Origin: Epinephelus fuscoguttatus
Lineage: Eukaryota > Chordata > Actinopteri > Perciformes > Serranidae
Direction: 5' to 3'
Assembly: GCF_011397635.1 (NCBI RefSeq)
Contig: NC_064753.1
Location: forward strand, 30,652,322 to 30,716,321
DNA length: 64,000 nucleotides
Part shown: positions 1 to 24,500 of the stretch, in pieces
How the letters are laid out: each line of letters begins with the position of its first letter
Position numbering within the stretch: position 1 is the first letter of the stretch
Notes under the pieces: model-generated
Database searches by the model: none
What the model was told of the DNA's origin: nothing
The model's input: only the letters and a program-made list of their open reading frames with translations
Program-made: the position numbers and the translations under genes

Positions 1-2838
1 GCCATCAGTCCTATGGCTCCATCTCCTTCCCCCTCCCCTCCTAGCAGGCCACGTGGCCCCAGGCTGTGTTTCAGTGTTTGGTCACCCTCCTCCACATCAC
101 AACCCCCCTCTACCTCAGCCCAGAGTGGCTACTCGCCCTCAGAGAGGCCTCGAGTGCACCGAGCAGCCAGGAGGTACCGCAAGCTGGCACGCATAGTCCG
201 TTCCACCAGTGACCCTATCTCCTGCTCCTCTACGACAGGAAGTGAGTGCACCAAGGATTTCACATAAGAGCTATACTGCAGCTTAAATACTCCATTTACT
301 AATTACTATAGAGATCAGTCTTTAGAGCTTAAAGGTCCAGTGTGTAAGATTTAGGGGGATATTTTGGCAGAAATTGAATATAGCAAGTATGTTTTCTTTA
401 GTGTATATTCACCTGAAAATAAGAAACATTGTGTTTTCATTACCTTAGAATGAGCAGTTTATAACTACATAGGCAGCAGGTCCTCGTCAGCAGTGATCAC
501 AAGAGCATCAGAAAAACACATGAAAAACACGTTTTATTGACATGAAACCGCTTTATTCAGTGTTTAAATCACAGGTTCCACTTGTTTTGGAGAGGAAGAG
601 ACCTCTCTGGATCATTCAGCTCTCTGTAAAAACCTCTTGAATGTCTTTTTTTTTTTTTTTTTTTTTAATCAGAGAAAAAAGGTGAGCATACATTAGCAGG
701 TGCTGGGCTAGCAGGCCGTCTCCAACGTGCCAAACAGCATTGAAAAAACACTGATTTTCAACATGAAACTGCTTTATTCAGTGCTGTTACTGGTTTTAAT
801 CACCTTGTCCATTTGTTTTGGAGAGGAGAAGACCTCTGCGGATAATTCAGCTGTCGGTAAAAACCTCTGGAATGTCTGGATTTTAAGTTATCAGAATAAA
901 ACGGTAATCACATTAGCAGGTGCTGGGCTAGCGGTCTGTCTCGAAATGCCAAACAGCATCAGAAAAACACTGATTTTTGACGTGGCACTGCTTTATTCAG
1001 TGCTGGTACCTGTTTTAATCACTTTGTCCGTTTGTTTTGGAGAGGAAGAGACCTCTGCAGATAATTCGGCTCATGGTAAAAATCTCCTAAACACGGGAAT
1101 ACTGAAGGAATTCCAACCAGGAGAAGTTTCAGCTGGTTGCAATCTCCAATCCTCACTGCTAGATACCACTTAATCCCCTTAAATTCTTACACACTGTGCC
1201 TTTAAGTGATAAGTCAACTAGTCCATCATTTTGAGTCATTTTACATGCAAAAGAGTCCAAACTCACACTGGTCCCAGATTCTCTTATGTAAGCATTTGAT
1301 CCTCTTTTCTGTTTTATAGCATTCTCTCAATGGGTTTTGGCAAGATATTTGAAGACATCGCCTTGCATTTAACATTTTATAGACTGAACAAATAATACAT
1401 CAAACAAGAAACTCATCGTCAGATTAATTTATAATGAAACTAAACATTAAGGCAGCCTCTCATTGTCAATGAGCAGTGGTGACTTGCTAACCAGCGACAG
1501 CTTGTGCTTGCTTTATTGTGTCCACACTCAGTTTCTTGTCTCCCTCTGCAGGAGAAAATAGTGGCTGCACCTCTGCAAATAACCCTGCTGCTGAGGATTC
1601 AACTCATGCATCACCAGAGCAAGGTACCATCATAGCAACTGTGAATTCCTGCCATGGTGGGAGTCGTGGGACGCTTGCTAATAAACAGCTTTCACATCTT
1701 TTTTTATGAAACACAGAGGGAGTGAAGAGAGCTAATAAAACAAATTTCACTGAAACAACTGTTAGTTATCATCACTCTCAAATGAAAACCATGTTGCATC
1801 TCCAAATTTGGTGATTAAAAAAATGTCTAGATGAACTGAAGGATTAAATATTCTTATATAAAATATTTAAAACACCATGGGGCCCATTATCTAAAGAAGG
1901 CATTGTCACAAAGCTTGAAATTAAAAAAAATCTTAAATTAATTATAACTGAGCTGATAATAAGATTGTGTTACGCCAGCAACACAAAACACTGATTCCCC
2001 TTTACCTAAAGCACCAACTCCACAGGTATTAGCCCTGATTGTAAGAATTATATGTGATTTAATTTATTTTTCTCTGTCTTTACCTTCAGAGCCAACAGAT
2101 GTCACAACAGGCGTAGTTGGAGCTAAACCCAGTCACACAAGTGTCAGGAAGCCGCAAAAGGAGGGCAGGAAAGTCGACATCCACCTTAAACCCCGCGCCC
2201 TGCACTCGCACTCCTCCCACGAACGCCCGCACTCCCTGGCTGACTTTAAGATGTACAAAGACACCAAAGTGCTGGTGGCAAAGTTCCTGGAGCATTCGAG
2301 CTGCAGTCTACCTCCTGAAGTCCAGCAGGTTGTCAACAACATCAAGTGTGTCATTAAGTCGGATGAGAAACACATGGAGGAGGCCATTTTTAGTGCCAAT
2401 GTCATAGATCAGGTAACCAGAGAGAGTGTGTATAATGTGTAGTGGTTAAAGCAAAGCAGCAGTTTCCAAGCCTGTTTTTAGTTTTATGGTGAGCATCAGC
2501 ATTCAAGACTATGAGTATCAGGCTAGTAGCTCACTACACACCAGAAAACATGGATAAAAGTGGATGGTTTAATCACATGACTGTTATGTAAAAGCAAACT
2601 ATTTCTCTCTCTTTGACTCTTGGTTATTTTTGCTACACAGGTGATGACCCAGCGCATCATTGGCAGCCCCAGAAAGCGCGGCCACGAGGATCTTCACCTT
2701 CAGAGCTGCGGTGCTTTGAGTTCATCCCCTTCTATGCGCCGTCCAAAACACCTCCCACAAACAACCAGCGCCTCCACCAACCCACTGGACTCCCCCTCCT
2801 CTGAACAAAGCCTTGAGTGCAAAGAAACTATTCTCTGA
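1..2838 (+). CDS. entrep2: ENTREP/FAM189-family membrane protein, 3' exons only (probable entrep2)
   Basis: This is the 3' part of a gene that begins upstream of the window. The coding exons I can join are 1-241, 1552-1623, 2090-2412 and 2641-2838. All have GT-AG borders and compatible phases (1, 1, 0), giving about 277 codons that end at TGA 2836-2838. The first part is proline/serine-rich followed by a basic stretch (RRYRKLARIVRS). The third and fourth exons encode the recognisable C-terminal block with DFKMYKDTKVLVAKFLEHS, a region with VVNNIKCVIKSDEKHMEEAI, and LHLQSCGALSSS. I attribute this block to the ENTREP (FAM189) family, whose N-terminal membrane segments would lie outside the window. 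Family members are endosomal adaptors that recruit HECT ubiquitin ligases of the ITCH type. No PPxY motif is visible in this part. ENTREP2 is favoured because it lies on human 15q like the other three genes. ENTREP1 is the main alternative, and the family assignment rests on memory. Confidence 0.55.
329..1205. mobile_element. Non-autonomous TIR element with a triplicated internal unit
   Basis: It lies in the entrep2 intron between exons 1-241 and 1552-1623. Terminal inverted repeats are visible: the left end reads TTAAAGGTCCAGTGTGTAAG and the right end is its near-complement, ending CACACTGTGCCTTTAA. I know these ends from a very common perciform interspersed repeat. Inside are three diverged tandem copies of a unit of about 220-230 bp. 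They are marked by recurrence of GCATCAGAAAAACAC, CTGCTTTATTCAGTG, GTTTTGGAGAGGA and TTAGCAGGTGCTGGGCTAGC, with starts near 505, 737 and 956. A 148-codon open frame at 727-1173 is just two of these copies and is not a gene. No convincing target-site duplication was seen. Confidence 0.75.
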
Positions 2839-3468
2839 CCACTCTCCCACCAAGGACTCGGGTCAAAGCTCTGAGGCCATTTCAGGTTGCCGGTGTTGCA
2901 GCCACGCTGTGCTGTGCAGTGCAGCAGGTGTCTGTAGAGCAATGAATAACTCTTCTAGCACTGAAGGATGGTTTATTTTCACAGTGTGACTGCGGCACAG
3001 GCGAACTGAAATGGTCTCATACTGTATCTCCTAGTGCCCTGTGAGACCGTGCCAAGTCATCAGCAGAAATGGTAGCAAACTCAGACTGAGCCTGCCAGTG
3101 TCTGTAGTGGCTTCTTTCTCATCAGAAAAACAAAAGAATGTTTCTCCCTCAGGGGACCTTTTCTACCGAGTTTCATCTCTGAAAAAAAAAAGAAACAAAC
3201 AAACAGCTGGTAAGTTTGGATCTGTGACTCAAAAGACAAAGGAAATCGTGTTATCAGTATTCCTCTTGTCCTCATAAGACGCCGGAAGAAATATGTTTGT
3301 ATTAAACTGTGAACTGAACGGACTGGGCATTGCTAGCCATTGTTTGCAGACTTTGTGGAACTGTTACTGATAGGGTGGTGAATATTTTGTGGTGCCGCTG
3401 GTTCAAGAACATCACAGATGTGGAGTATTTAACTTACCTCATTGTGTTACAATTCTTATCAGTGTTAC

Positions 3469-3474
3469 AATAAA
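3469..3474 (+). terminator. Poly(A) signal of the ENTREP-family gene
   Basis: AATAAA lies about 630 nt after the stop codon. It is followed within 30-70 nt by strongly GT-rich sequence (GTGGTGCGTGTTC, then TGTGTGTG), the normal layout of a vertebrate cleavage and polyadenylation site. The interval 2839-3468 would then be the 3' UTR. Confidence 0.6.
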
Positions 3475-3539
3475 ATATGAGTTTGTATCAAGTGGTGCGT
3501 GTTCTTATTTCAGTGCATGTTTGTGGATCGTGTGTCAGT

Positions 3540-16126
<12,587 letters not shown>

Positions 16127-17100
16127 ATGGGAACTCACACAGCCGTTAACTCATTAAAAATATCCCGACCTTCCTCTCTACCATCAAGGTCTTTTCTTGA
16201 GAAAATAGTTTGAACATCATTATGTTTAAGAATTTATAGAGTGCATCCTCAATGTCACGGACTATTTTGACAGACGTTGCAACAAATGAATTAATACTGA
16301 ATAACCATATTACAAAGAAGAAGAAAAAAAATCATGGCATTGTCCTGAGCTGCTGTTGATTTGCTAATGGTTCTAAGTTATGGCAGTAGAGATGACGTAC
16401 TGTATACTGACTGTTGTTTATTTGATAACTGCCTCAGTTCATAACGGAGGGATCCGGAAGAGCCCTGTTGACTCACAGCCAAGCTTCAAGGTCAAACTGT
16501 TTTGTTTTTGCTACTTTTCTTTTCAGGTTGCTGTTTCTTGATATATATGAGAAAAAAAACGTTTCATCTGAGATGTTTATCAAAGAGACTAACCTTTTGG
16601 CATTCTGCCTTTCTAACATGATTTTGGGACTTTTACATGGAAGACCATTTTTCGTTTACAGGAGTGGGAATGCATTGCCAATGCCAAGGACTTTGCTTAT
16701 GGCCTATTAAATCAATTTCTTTTCTTTGTGACAGACACTCGAAAGTGCTCCTCATTCTGTTTTTTTCTTTTTAATGCCATTGCATGCATTTGAAACATTT
16801 TATTAATAATCAAACTGAGCAAAATACTGATACTTAAGCAATACTTAGAGCGATGTTAGTGTCTCCACAGTGTGCAAAGATTTAACCAAGCACATATAGA
16901 ACTGACATACTGTACACATGCTTCCATTAATGAGGTTTCTTGTACATAATGTAGTTGAACTGTTACCATTTGTACTGAGGACACCTGAATCCTCACCTTT
17001 TAGGGAAATCCGTGAACATGAAATCAGTTCTGTTTGTGCAGCCAGGAAAAATTGATTTCTCATGGAAAGGCACATTGAATGTAATTTAATTTTATTAAAG
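16127..17100 (+). terminator. golm2 3' UTR with candidate poly(A) signals
   Basis: AT-rich sequence after the golm2 stop with no reading frame of interest. ATTAAA occurs at 17094-17099, followed by GT-rich TCAGTTGTGATAGTG. An earlier ATTAAA is near 16708. I cannot tell which is used. Confidence 0.4.
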
Positions 17101-17449
17101 GTGATGCTTCATGTCATTTGTCAGTTGTGATAGTGCTTTAGAGTCAATGTAGATGTAGAGATTAGTTTGAAGGGGTATGGATTACTCAGGTGATGCAGCT
17201 TTTTAATGTTTGGAGTTTTTCTATTTGCAAAGGTGACAGGATGCTTTGCACCTGAATGTCTTCAGTTCATAATTAAATGTCCTGTGCTTTTCTTTTCAGT
17301 AGTGATAAAACATATGTTGAGTATATTCAGCAAGAAATGCATACATGCCCGATTCATTGTTTTAATATTAAGTCATTTACTACCCCCACAAAGACGGGCA
17401 GTCCTCTACCTTAATCAAAGCAATGAAGAAGAAAAAGACAAGTGGTAGT

Positions 17450-18531
17450 CTTCGCTGCAGACTGGCTGGTGTTTTTCAGAGGTAAGGGGGTGTGTCTGTG
17501 TCCCATACGGGTATCTGCCTTGGAGAGACTGAGCAGAGGCGGGAAATGGCGCCTGGTAACACAACGATGTGTCGTTTCGGAGACGGCCCTTGAGTAGATA
17601 CACAGAAAAAGTCGGATCAGATCACGAAAACAACCGCTGCCTCTGTTGTGATGGTTAATCGGTCTTGAGTCCTCATCGCCAGACACTGCGGATCACAGTA
17701 AAGTAAGTCGGGGACGCAACCAACCTTGTTCGTTCATTTGTCTTCTTTTGGCTTGCGGTTTATGTAATGTTGGCTAACGACAGGATAAATATTTTCCTTC
17801 CCTGCCTGTGCACATCTGTTAGCCCGAAGCAATTTTTCAAGAAGGCTAGGTAGGGTTAACGCTAAGCTAGCGGTGCTAAGTCGCATAGCTAAGGGCAGCT
17901 AAAACACGGCCTACCGCGGGACTCGCTAATTCCTGGTTGACTCGACATTTAGTTATTTTTTACCTGTTGTCTATTCTAAATAACACACTCAACAAATACT
18001 CGCTACAACACCTATCATAGAAAGTGTAAATATCTACAATGTCTTGTTTAAACAAAGAACAGTTAATGATAAGTAGCGCCAGTGCTAACTAGTTAGCTTC
18101 CTTTGATGCTAACGTCTTCCAAATTGGCATTCCTTAACTGAACTTTGCTAACGCTAGGTTTACATTAGCTGGCTAACTCCGTCTCCGTCCTTTCTATTTT
18201 AATATCCTTTCACTGGGTGTTGATCTAGGCATGTTAGAGTACCACAATAGATGACTTAAATCGCATCAACTGCATTTTAAAGATAACGTCGACGGGATCA
18301 ACAGATAATTTGGATAACATCACTGTGTTAGCTAGCTGTTTTGATTAACGATGTCTGACGAGTTTCTCTTCCAAATAACGCAAATGACAATTATGTATTT
18401 AATTCGAGGAGACAGTCGAGTCAACCTGCTCAGCAAACTTAACACCAGCTAGCCAGATAGTGTTCCTCACTTGAGTTAATCGTTTAAACGTTATTTTGTT
18501 TTATTTACGATGCCGCACTGGCTCACCGACG
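17450..18531 (+). promoter_or_regulatory. ctdspl2 5' region with candidate first-exon donors
   Basis: This region is richer in CpG than the surroundings and carries many GCTAGC/GCTAAC words, as at the golm2 5' end. Two good donors could end a first exon spliced to the acceptor before 21574: AAA|GTAAGT with the exon ending at 17702 (non-coding), and GACG|GTAAGT with the exon ending at 18531. The second contains an ATG at 18510 in frame with the main reading frame across the junction. Promoter position is inferred from location only. Confidence 0.4.
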
Positions 18532-21500
18532 GTAAGTTAGCTTGTTTGATCTCGCCTTGTTGAAATGCTAACGGTAGTGAGTGCCATGTTGTGTTAAGTG
18601 TCACATAACAACACCTTTAGGCACCATTTGTTCAATGTGACAGTGTTTAAATATACAGTAGTTATCCCTTGCTATGTTGCACACCCTTATAACCCCTGAC
18701 ACCTTAACACACGACCTCCCGTAGTTCGTTTAGGTAGCGTTAGCTTAGTCGAGCTAGCTGCTCCGTTAGCTGCAAAGCTTGGTAGTCATGATTATTTAGT
18801 GCAACTTTTACAGACGTTGATTTGTGCACAAGTGAGGCTACTGCGCCAAATGTGTCATCTGCCTTTTTCTAATGTATTTACTTTTATTAGTTAGGATATT
18901 TGCTTCAGCCAATAAGAGGCTAAAGCATATACCCTAGCCAATTAGCCAACCTTAGCCTCACAGTAATTTTCGCAGAGGGAACGGGGTGTCTATCAAGCAA
19001 GGCCCTGCTTGTTTCTCCGCTGTGTTTCCATGGCTAGCGTTTTGCTAGCTCGCTCATACAGTCTCAGTGGCATGCATGTTCTTATTTCCCGCTCACTTGC
19101 TCGTACCTAGCTATGTGCACGATCCTTGGTTAGTGGGTGATATCCTAGAGAGGTGGATGTTTAGCAGCCATGGTGTTGTTGCTATGCAAGCCGGGGCAAG
19201 ATTTAATCGCACAGTAAATATAACAGGCACTCCGTTTGGATGTTTATTTAGAAGAAACCGGAAAACCTTGTGTGTTGTACATGCATACATTTGCAATGTA
19301 TACGAGCAGGAGAGGAGAAACAGAAAACACTAAGTAGCATTAAGTACAGTAAATGGGTATAATGTAATATTTGCAGAAACGACCTTTGAAAAATCTTATT
19401 TATGATAGATTCAGTCACATCATCACAATACAGAGGCAGTCTCACACAGTAAAGGGTCAGTGAGAATGCTTGTTTTCTCATCAGGTTACAAAGAAACGCA
19501 TTGGCACAAGAGTCCAGATTATTACAGCTTTAACCGTTGATGCATCAGTTACAAAAACTATAATGTGATGAGGAGGAAGTGTTAAGAAATTTGAGCACAT
19601 TTACCAAATGCATGCAAACAGTGCAACAGCAAAGACAAACAGTGGTCACAAAGAGACCATCAATGATATCGATATAGGACAACCTGTGGGATATTTATGC
19701 TCAGCATTTTGCACCTCACCAATATTTTTCCTTCAAGGCTTTTGTTCTTCCTATTTTTTCCATTCTCTGTGTAGCTTAACACGATTTTGTCATTAAAAAT
19801 ACGAGTGTCGTTGTGGTAATAGGTGTTATTTTCCTGCATAATATAAGACGAGGAGATTTTGTTGGGCAGTAGACCGAGTAGTTTTTCAAGTTGGTTTAGA
19901 ATAATTAAGGATTGGATAAGGAAGTCAAACTCAGCTGTCTAGTCTGCAAAATAGCATTTTGAGTAGTGCAGCTCCGAACTTAAAAAAATAAGAGGCTCTT
20001 GTCAAATACGAACAGAATGAATTAACTTATGCAGGACAGTGCCAGTGCTGAGATGTCTATATTCGAATTGTAAAATGTTTTTGTTGTATGTAGGTCCTCT
20101 TCTACAGTGACTTAAGAACAGAAGTCCCAAAGACACTGTTAAACACTATATGTATAAAATGTTTGGTGAGTAGTTAAGAAAAAAAGATGCAGCTAATCCA
20201 AAATAACAGGTGGTTGATTCAATAAGGAAACACTGGCAACATTTTTTTTCGTATAGCTTCTTGCCAGGTCAGAATACAGTGACTAGCTATGGGGAAATCA
20301 TTTTTACACTCTCAGTTTATTGTCAGAATAACAATTGGCAATTTTAGCTGAAAAGCTTTAATAGCTCAAAGTTGTACTAATTACGTTTCTCTGTAAATCT
20401 GATCTCTTAAAAAAGCTGCACAACCAAGGCATTTCCAGATTAACCAAAGATCAATAGTACAGTGCTTAATCAGCTTTTTAACTTAAAAGTACACAAAACT
20501 TGCTGTAGTTTCTAAAATGATCTCAGAAAACTGGAAATTGGATTGTCATTTTCAGCTTGAGTTGTGTTGTGAAATCTCTTCTACATAGATTGTTTAGTGT
20601 AGCCAACTTTTTTTTTTTTAATAGCACCCATTAATAAGAATTTATTGAAGGGCTATGTTGCATGCTGTAATATCAGGAAGTGTATCCATCTTACACTAGT
20701 GAATTGATATTCATTTAAATTTGCATTCAGGCTTGTCTCACTTACCCTGCCTGCCTGTTACTGTACTGTTACCATGTACCCTGTTGAAGCACTCGCTGGT
20801 GTTTTTGGGCTCGCGCGATTGAGCAACAGCACCGTACACCTCTGGTGTGTTCACAGATACACCCCTGTGTAAATGTAAAGCAGATGTAGTGAAGGACATT
20901 TACAGTATAGGAGATTTACAGTATGTACTGAGAGGCTGCTATTGTGTGTTTAGGGTTCCTGACAGGTTGTGGATATGTCCAGACACATTTTCAGCCAGCT
21001 GCCGTTACGTAAGCGCAAGGGGCTGGCATGCTTGACTGACATTTCATGTTCACTGTGAATAGTTTTTACGTTTCCCCGTGCATACTCAATGACAACTCCG
21101 GACAATTAAATCCCTCAACTTTAGAAATAAGTAGTTTATTCCTTCACATAGGTTTTGAGTGCATCTTAAAAAATGTTTAGATTTAAACAATGACCTTGTG
21201 TTCTTGCATGTACATAGCTAATAATAAGGACTGAGTGTGTGTGTGTAATAAAGTCCCGGGCATTTTTTTTTTGTACTGTACGAATAGAAGTAAAGCCAGC
21301 TGCGGCTGCTGTGATCCACTGTGATGTAAGTGAAATGGGATCTTGAATGCATCCAGATGTTCGCAGAAAATGCACCAGTATTACCCCACTACAGATAGAT
21401 ACACCTCATAGACTTATCCATTTTTAAGTTAAAACAATTTACCGTTGGAACAACCTGTTTGTCCATCTTAATATGTGAGTATTTGCTTTAATGTGTTTCC

Positions 21501-21596
21501 TTGACAGTAACAGTTGTATTGATATCCTCTTGTCATCTTTCTCTGTGTCTGATGTTTTTTTTGTTTTAAACAGCCTTACATGTGACTGCTAAAACA

Positions 21597-24500
21597 ATGA
21601 GGCTGAGAATGCGTAAGGCGTCTCAGCAGCCGAACCCCAGTCTGGCAAGCCGCCCATCTCGTACCAAGCGGAGGCATTCAGAAGTAGAAGAGGATACTCC
21701 TACTAGCGGAGGGAGGGGCTTGTTCTCGACCATCAAGAAGTTCATCAGAGGAAATGCTGTTAAGGTAACGCCCTCTATGATCACATCAAAGATCCCGCTT
21801 CTTAATTGAGTTCAATGCAAACATGAGCTTGGTGCCCCTTCTGGGAGCGTCGAAACACTGTCCCCCTCCTCTCAGCGTGTTTGCTTTACCAGTGCTACCT
21901 GAGCTTTTTCGGGACCTCTGGGATTTTTTTGGGTTGTGTTTTTTCTTTAACTGTATTTAGCACTGTGCTCTCCAGGTTGCTGAATTAAATACAGTGTTTC
22001 TTGGTGCAGAGTGTCATGTTTCCCAAGAAATGTCTGGAGGAATGCAGCAGCTTGTCTGAGAACTCGGACTCGGTTCTAATTTTAGCTTCTGGCTCACGGA
22101 GTTGGTGTGCAGGGACAGGAGGCAGTAACAAGTGGAAAAGTCAACTCTGCTAAAAGAGGCTTTTCCTCTGGAAACAGACGGGGGCTTTTTGATGTTTTTA
22201 CGTGATATTGGTATTTCTTGGTCCTCCCTGCCTGTCCTCATTAATCCTAGTTAAAGACTTGTAGCATATTGCCTCAGTTTTTTCTTGCCTATATTTTTCT
22301 ATAGTTTATTCTTTTAATAAGCAGAGTAAAAAATGAATGTTGTAATTAGATTCCTACCTTTTTGATTATTGACATGTCATGGCATCTATGCAGTATATAT
22401 GATAACTGATCTTGCAGGTTCATTGTACATCACATCATGCGAGGTAAGTACAATAAACAGGAAAAAGCACCATCCCGTGTTTTAAAATGCAGAAAAAGAA
22501 ACAAGCTCTGGCCGCATCATTTAACTGTTTTCTTCCAGTGTTACAGTTTATTGTAAGGTTGTGAGGTCTGCATCATTGCGTGCCGTGTTTAGACTGGTTG
22601 ATTTATAGGCAAAGGTCATAGCAGCATTTACACGGTGAGAATTTAGTCTGGAATTTCTGTCCTTTTCAGAATTTTGTCACAACCTATCCTCTGTCACTGA
22701 AGTTTTCAATCTGCTGTCAAAGGATGTGTCTCACATTGTGATCACCATTTTTGGATTGACAACAAGACAGCTCTCTACGTCTCTTTAATTTTCATCTGAG
22801 CCGGTCACATTTTTTTACTATGTTTATTTTATTTAGAAAGGGACAGTGCACATTATCATGATCTCTTAAGTCATGTAAATGTCCCAGATTTAGCCGTACA
22901 GTCTAATTTTCATCTGCATCACGTTAAAATAACACTCAAAAGCGCAGAAGCACGTCAGCACAGATAAAAGTGGATTGATGGCATGTCCATAGAAGGGCAC
23001 ATGAGCTCAGAGCAAGCATATAACCATAGACACAAGCACATAGAAGAGCAGATAAGCAAAAACAACAGGACATAAGCTCTATTAATAAAACAATGACATA
23101 ACCATATAACCAGAAACATTAAGAACGGAACGTACTCTACAAAAATACAACATAACATACGACATAGACCAAAGCACATAGCCACAAACAAACACAAAAG
23201 CACAAAGCTAAGCAAGTAAGGAGGGACAACGGCACACAAGCACAATTAGCAAGACAGTGACATCACCATAAAACCAAAGCACATTACGGAACACACAGTA
23301 AGAAAACGAGGACATAACCACTCATTCAGTCATATCTGTTTGACTGTTTGTATTTATTTACAACTATTTTTTTCTGCTTGATGTCTTGTCCTCTGAAGGT
23401 GCAGCAGGAGAGCCCAGCCAAGAAGACACGCCTCCACTGTGATGTGGACAACAACCTGATCACCTCCACACCCCCGAACACCAACACCCCCCGCAGGACT
23501 ATCACCAGGGTTGGCAGGAGAGGTTCTGTCAATGGACGTGAGTAGCAGTTCCAAGAAAACCACCAATTACAAGCCTTTATTTTCCACTTGTCTATGTTAA
23601 CTCTCCTATAACGGTTACTTCTCATCTGCAGAGGCAACCAATCATGACAGGAGTAAGGAGAAGCCCAATGGCAGTCTGGAGGAGACGACAGCCGTTGAGG
23701 TGCCCACCAGCCCTCCCAGGACCACCCTTCTTGGGACCATCTTCTCCCCTGTTTTCAACTTCTTCTCACCAGCTAAAAATGGTAAGCTAACCCCGAGGCA
23801 GCCTGTTAAATTCATGGCTAGCACCATGCTCAAACGTTTAGTATATCTGTACTCAGATGTATTTTAGCACAGTGTTGATAGGTGCCTCTCAGATGCCTCT
23901 TCTTTGTGTTTGTTTCACAGCCTCTTCTGGCTCAGACTCCCCAGACCAGGCATTGGAGGCCGAGGAGATAGTCAAACAGCTGGACATAGAACAAGCCGTG
24001 GAGACGCCCACCAGCACAGCCACATCCACACAGGAATTGTGTGCCACCACTAACTTCTACTCTAGTGTATCACAGCTGCCACCTCTGCGGCCTCCCCACA
24101 TCCCTGAGGTGTCTCCTGCGGCAGGGGAGGGAGAGCTCTGTGCCGATTCTGACCTTCCACCCCTCACAGGTAGATATCACCGCTGAGAACACATGCCTCT
24201 GAAATGTTTAAGAGTTTTAGTTGTTGAGGTTATGTTATCTCGCTGTTTCCTCATCATGTGCTTTTTAACATCTTGTTCTTGTTCTGGTCCAAGCTCCAGG
24301 CTCCAGTCCAGATATGGCATATGTGGACTCTCCTCCCACTGCGGTACCACCAGAGGCAACCTATGAGGAAGACTGGGAAGTCTTTGACCCGTGAGTAAAA
24401 CAGTGTGCAGCCATAAAATGTGTAGTCCTATAGCTAGACCCCATTGAGCAGAATTTGAAACAAAACCAGAGTGCTGATATTTGGAAAGCAAGGGGTAGCA

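Noticed and set aside
727-1173. 148-codon open frame on the + strand with a signal-peptide-like start repeated twice
   Set aside because: The frame lies wholly inside a TIR repeat and its two halves are two tandem copies of the same internal unit; no protein family resemblance.
22955-23245. 96-codon minus-strand frame with many hydrophobic residues
   Set aside because: Generated by an ACATAA/CACA-type degenerate repeat in a ctdspl2 intron; no start context, homology or splice evidence.
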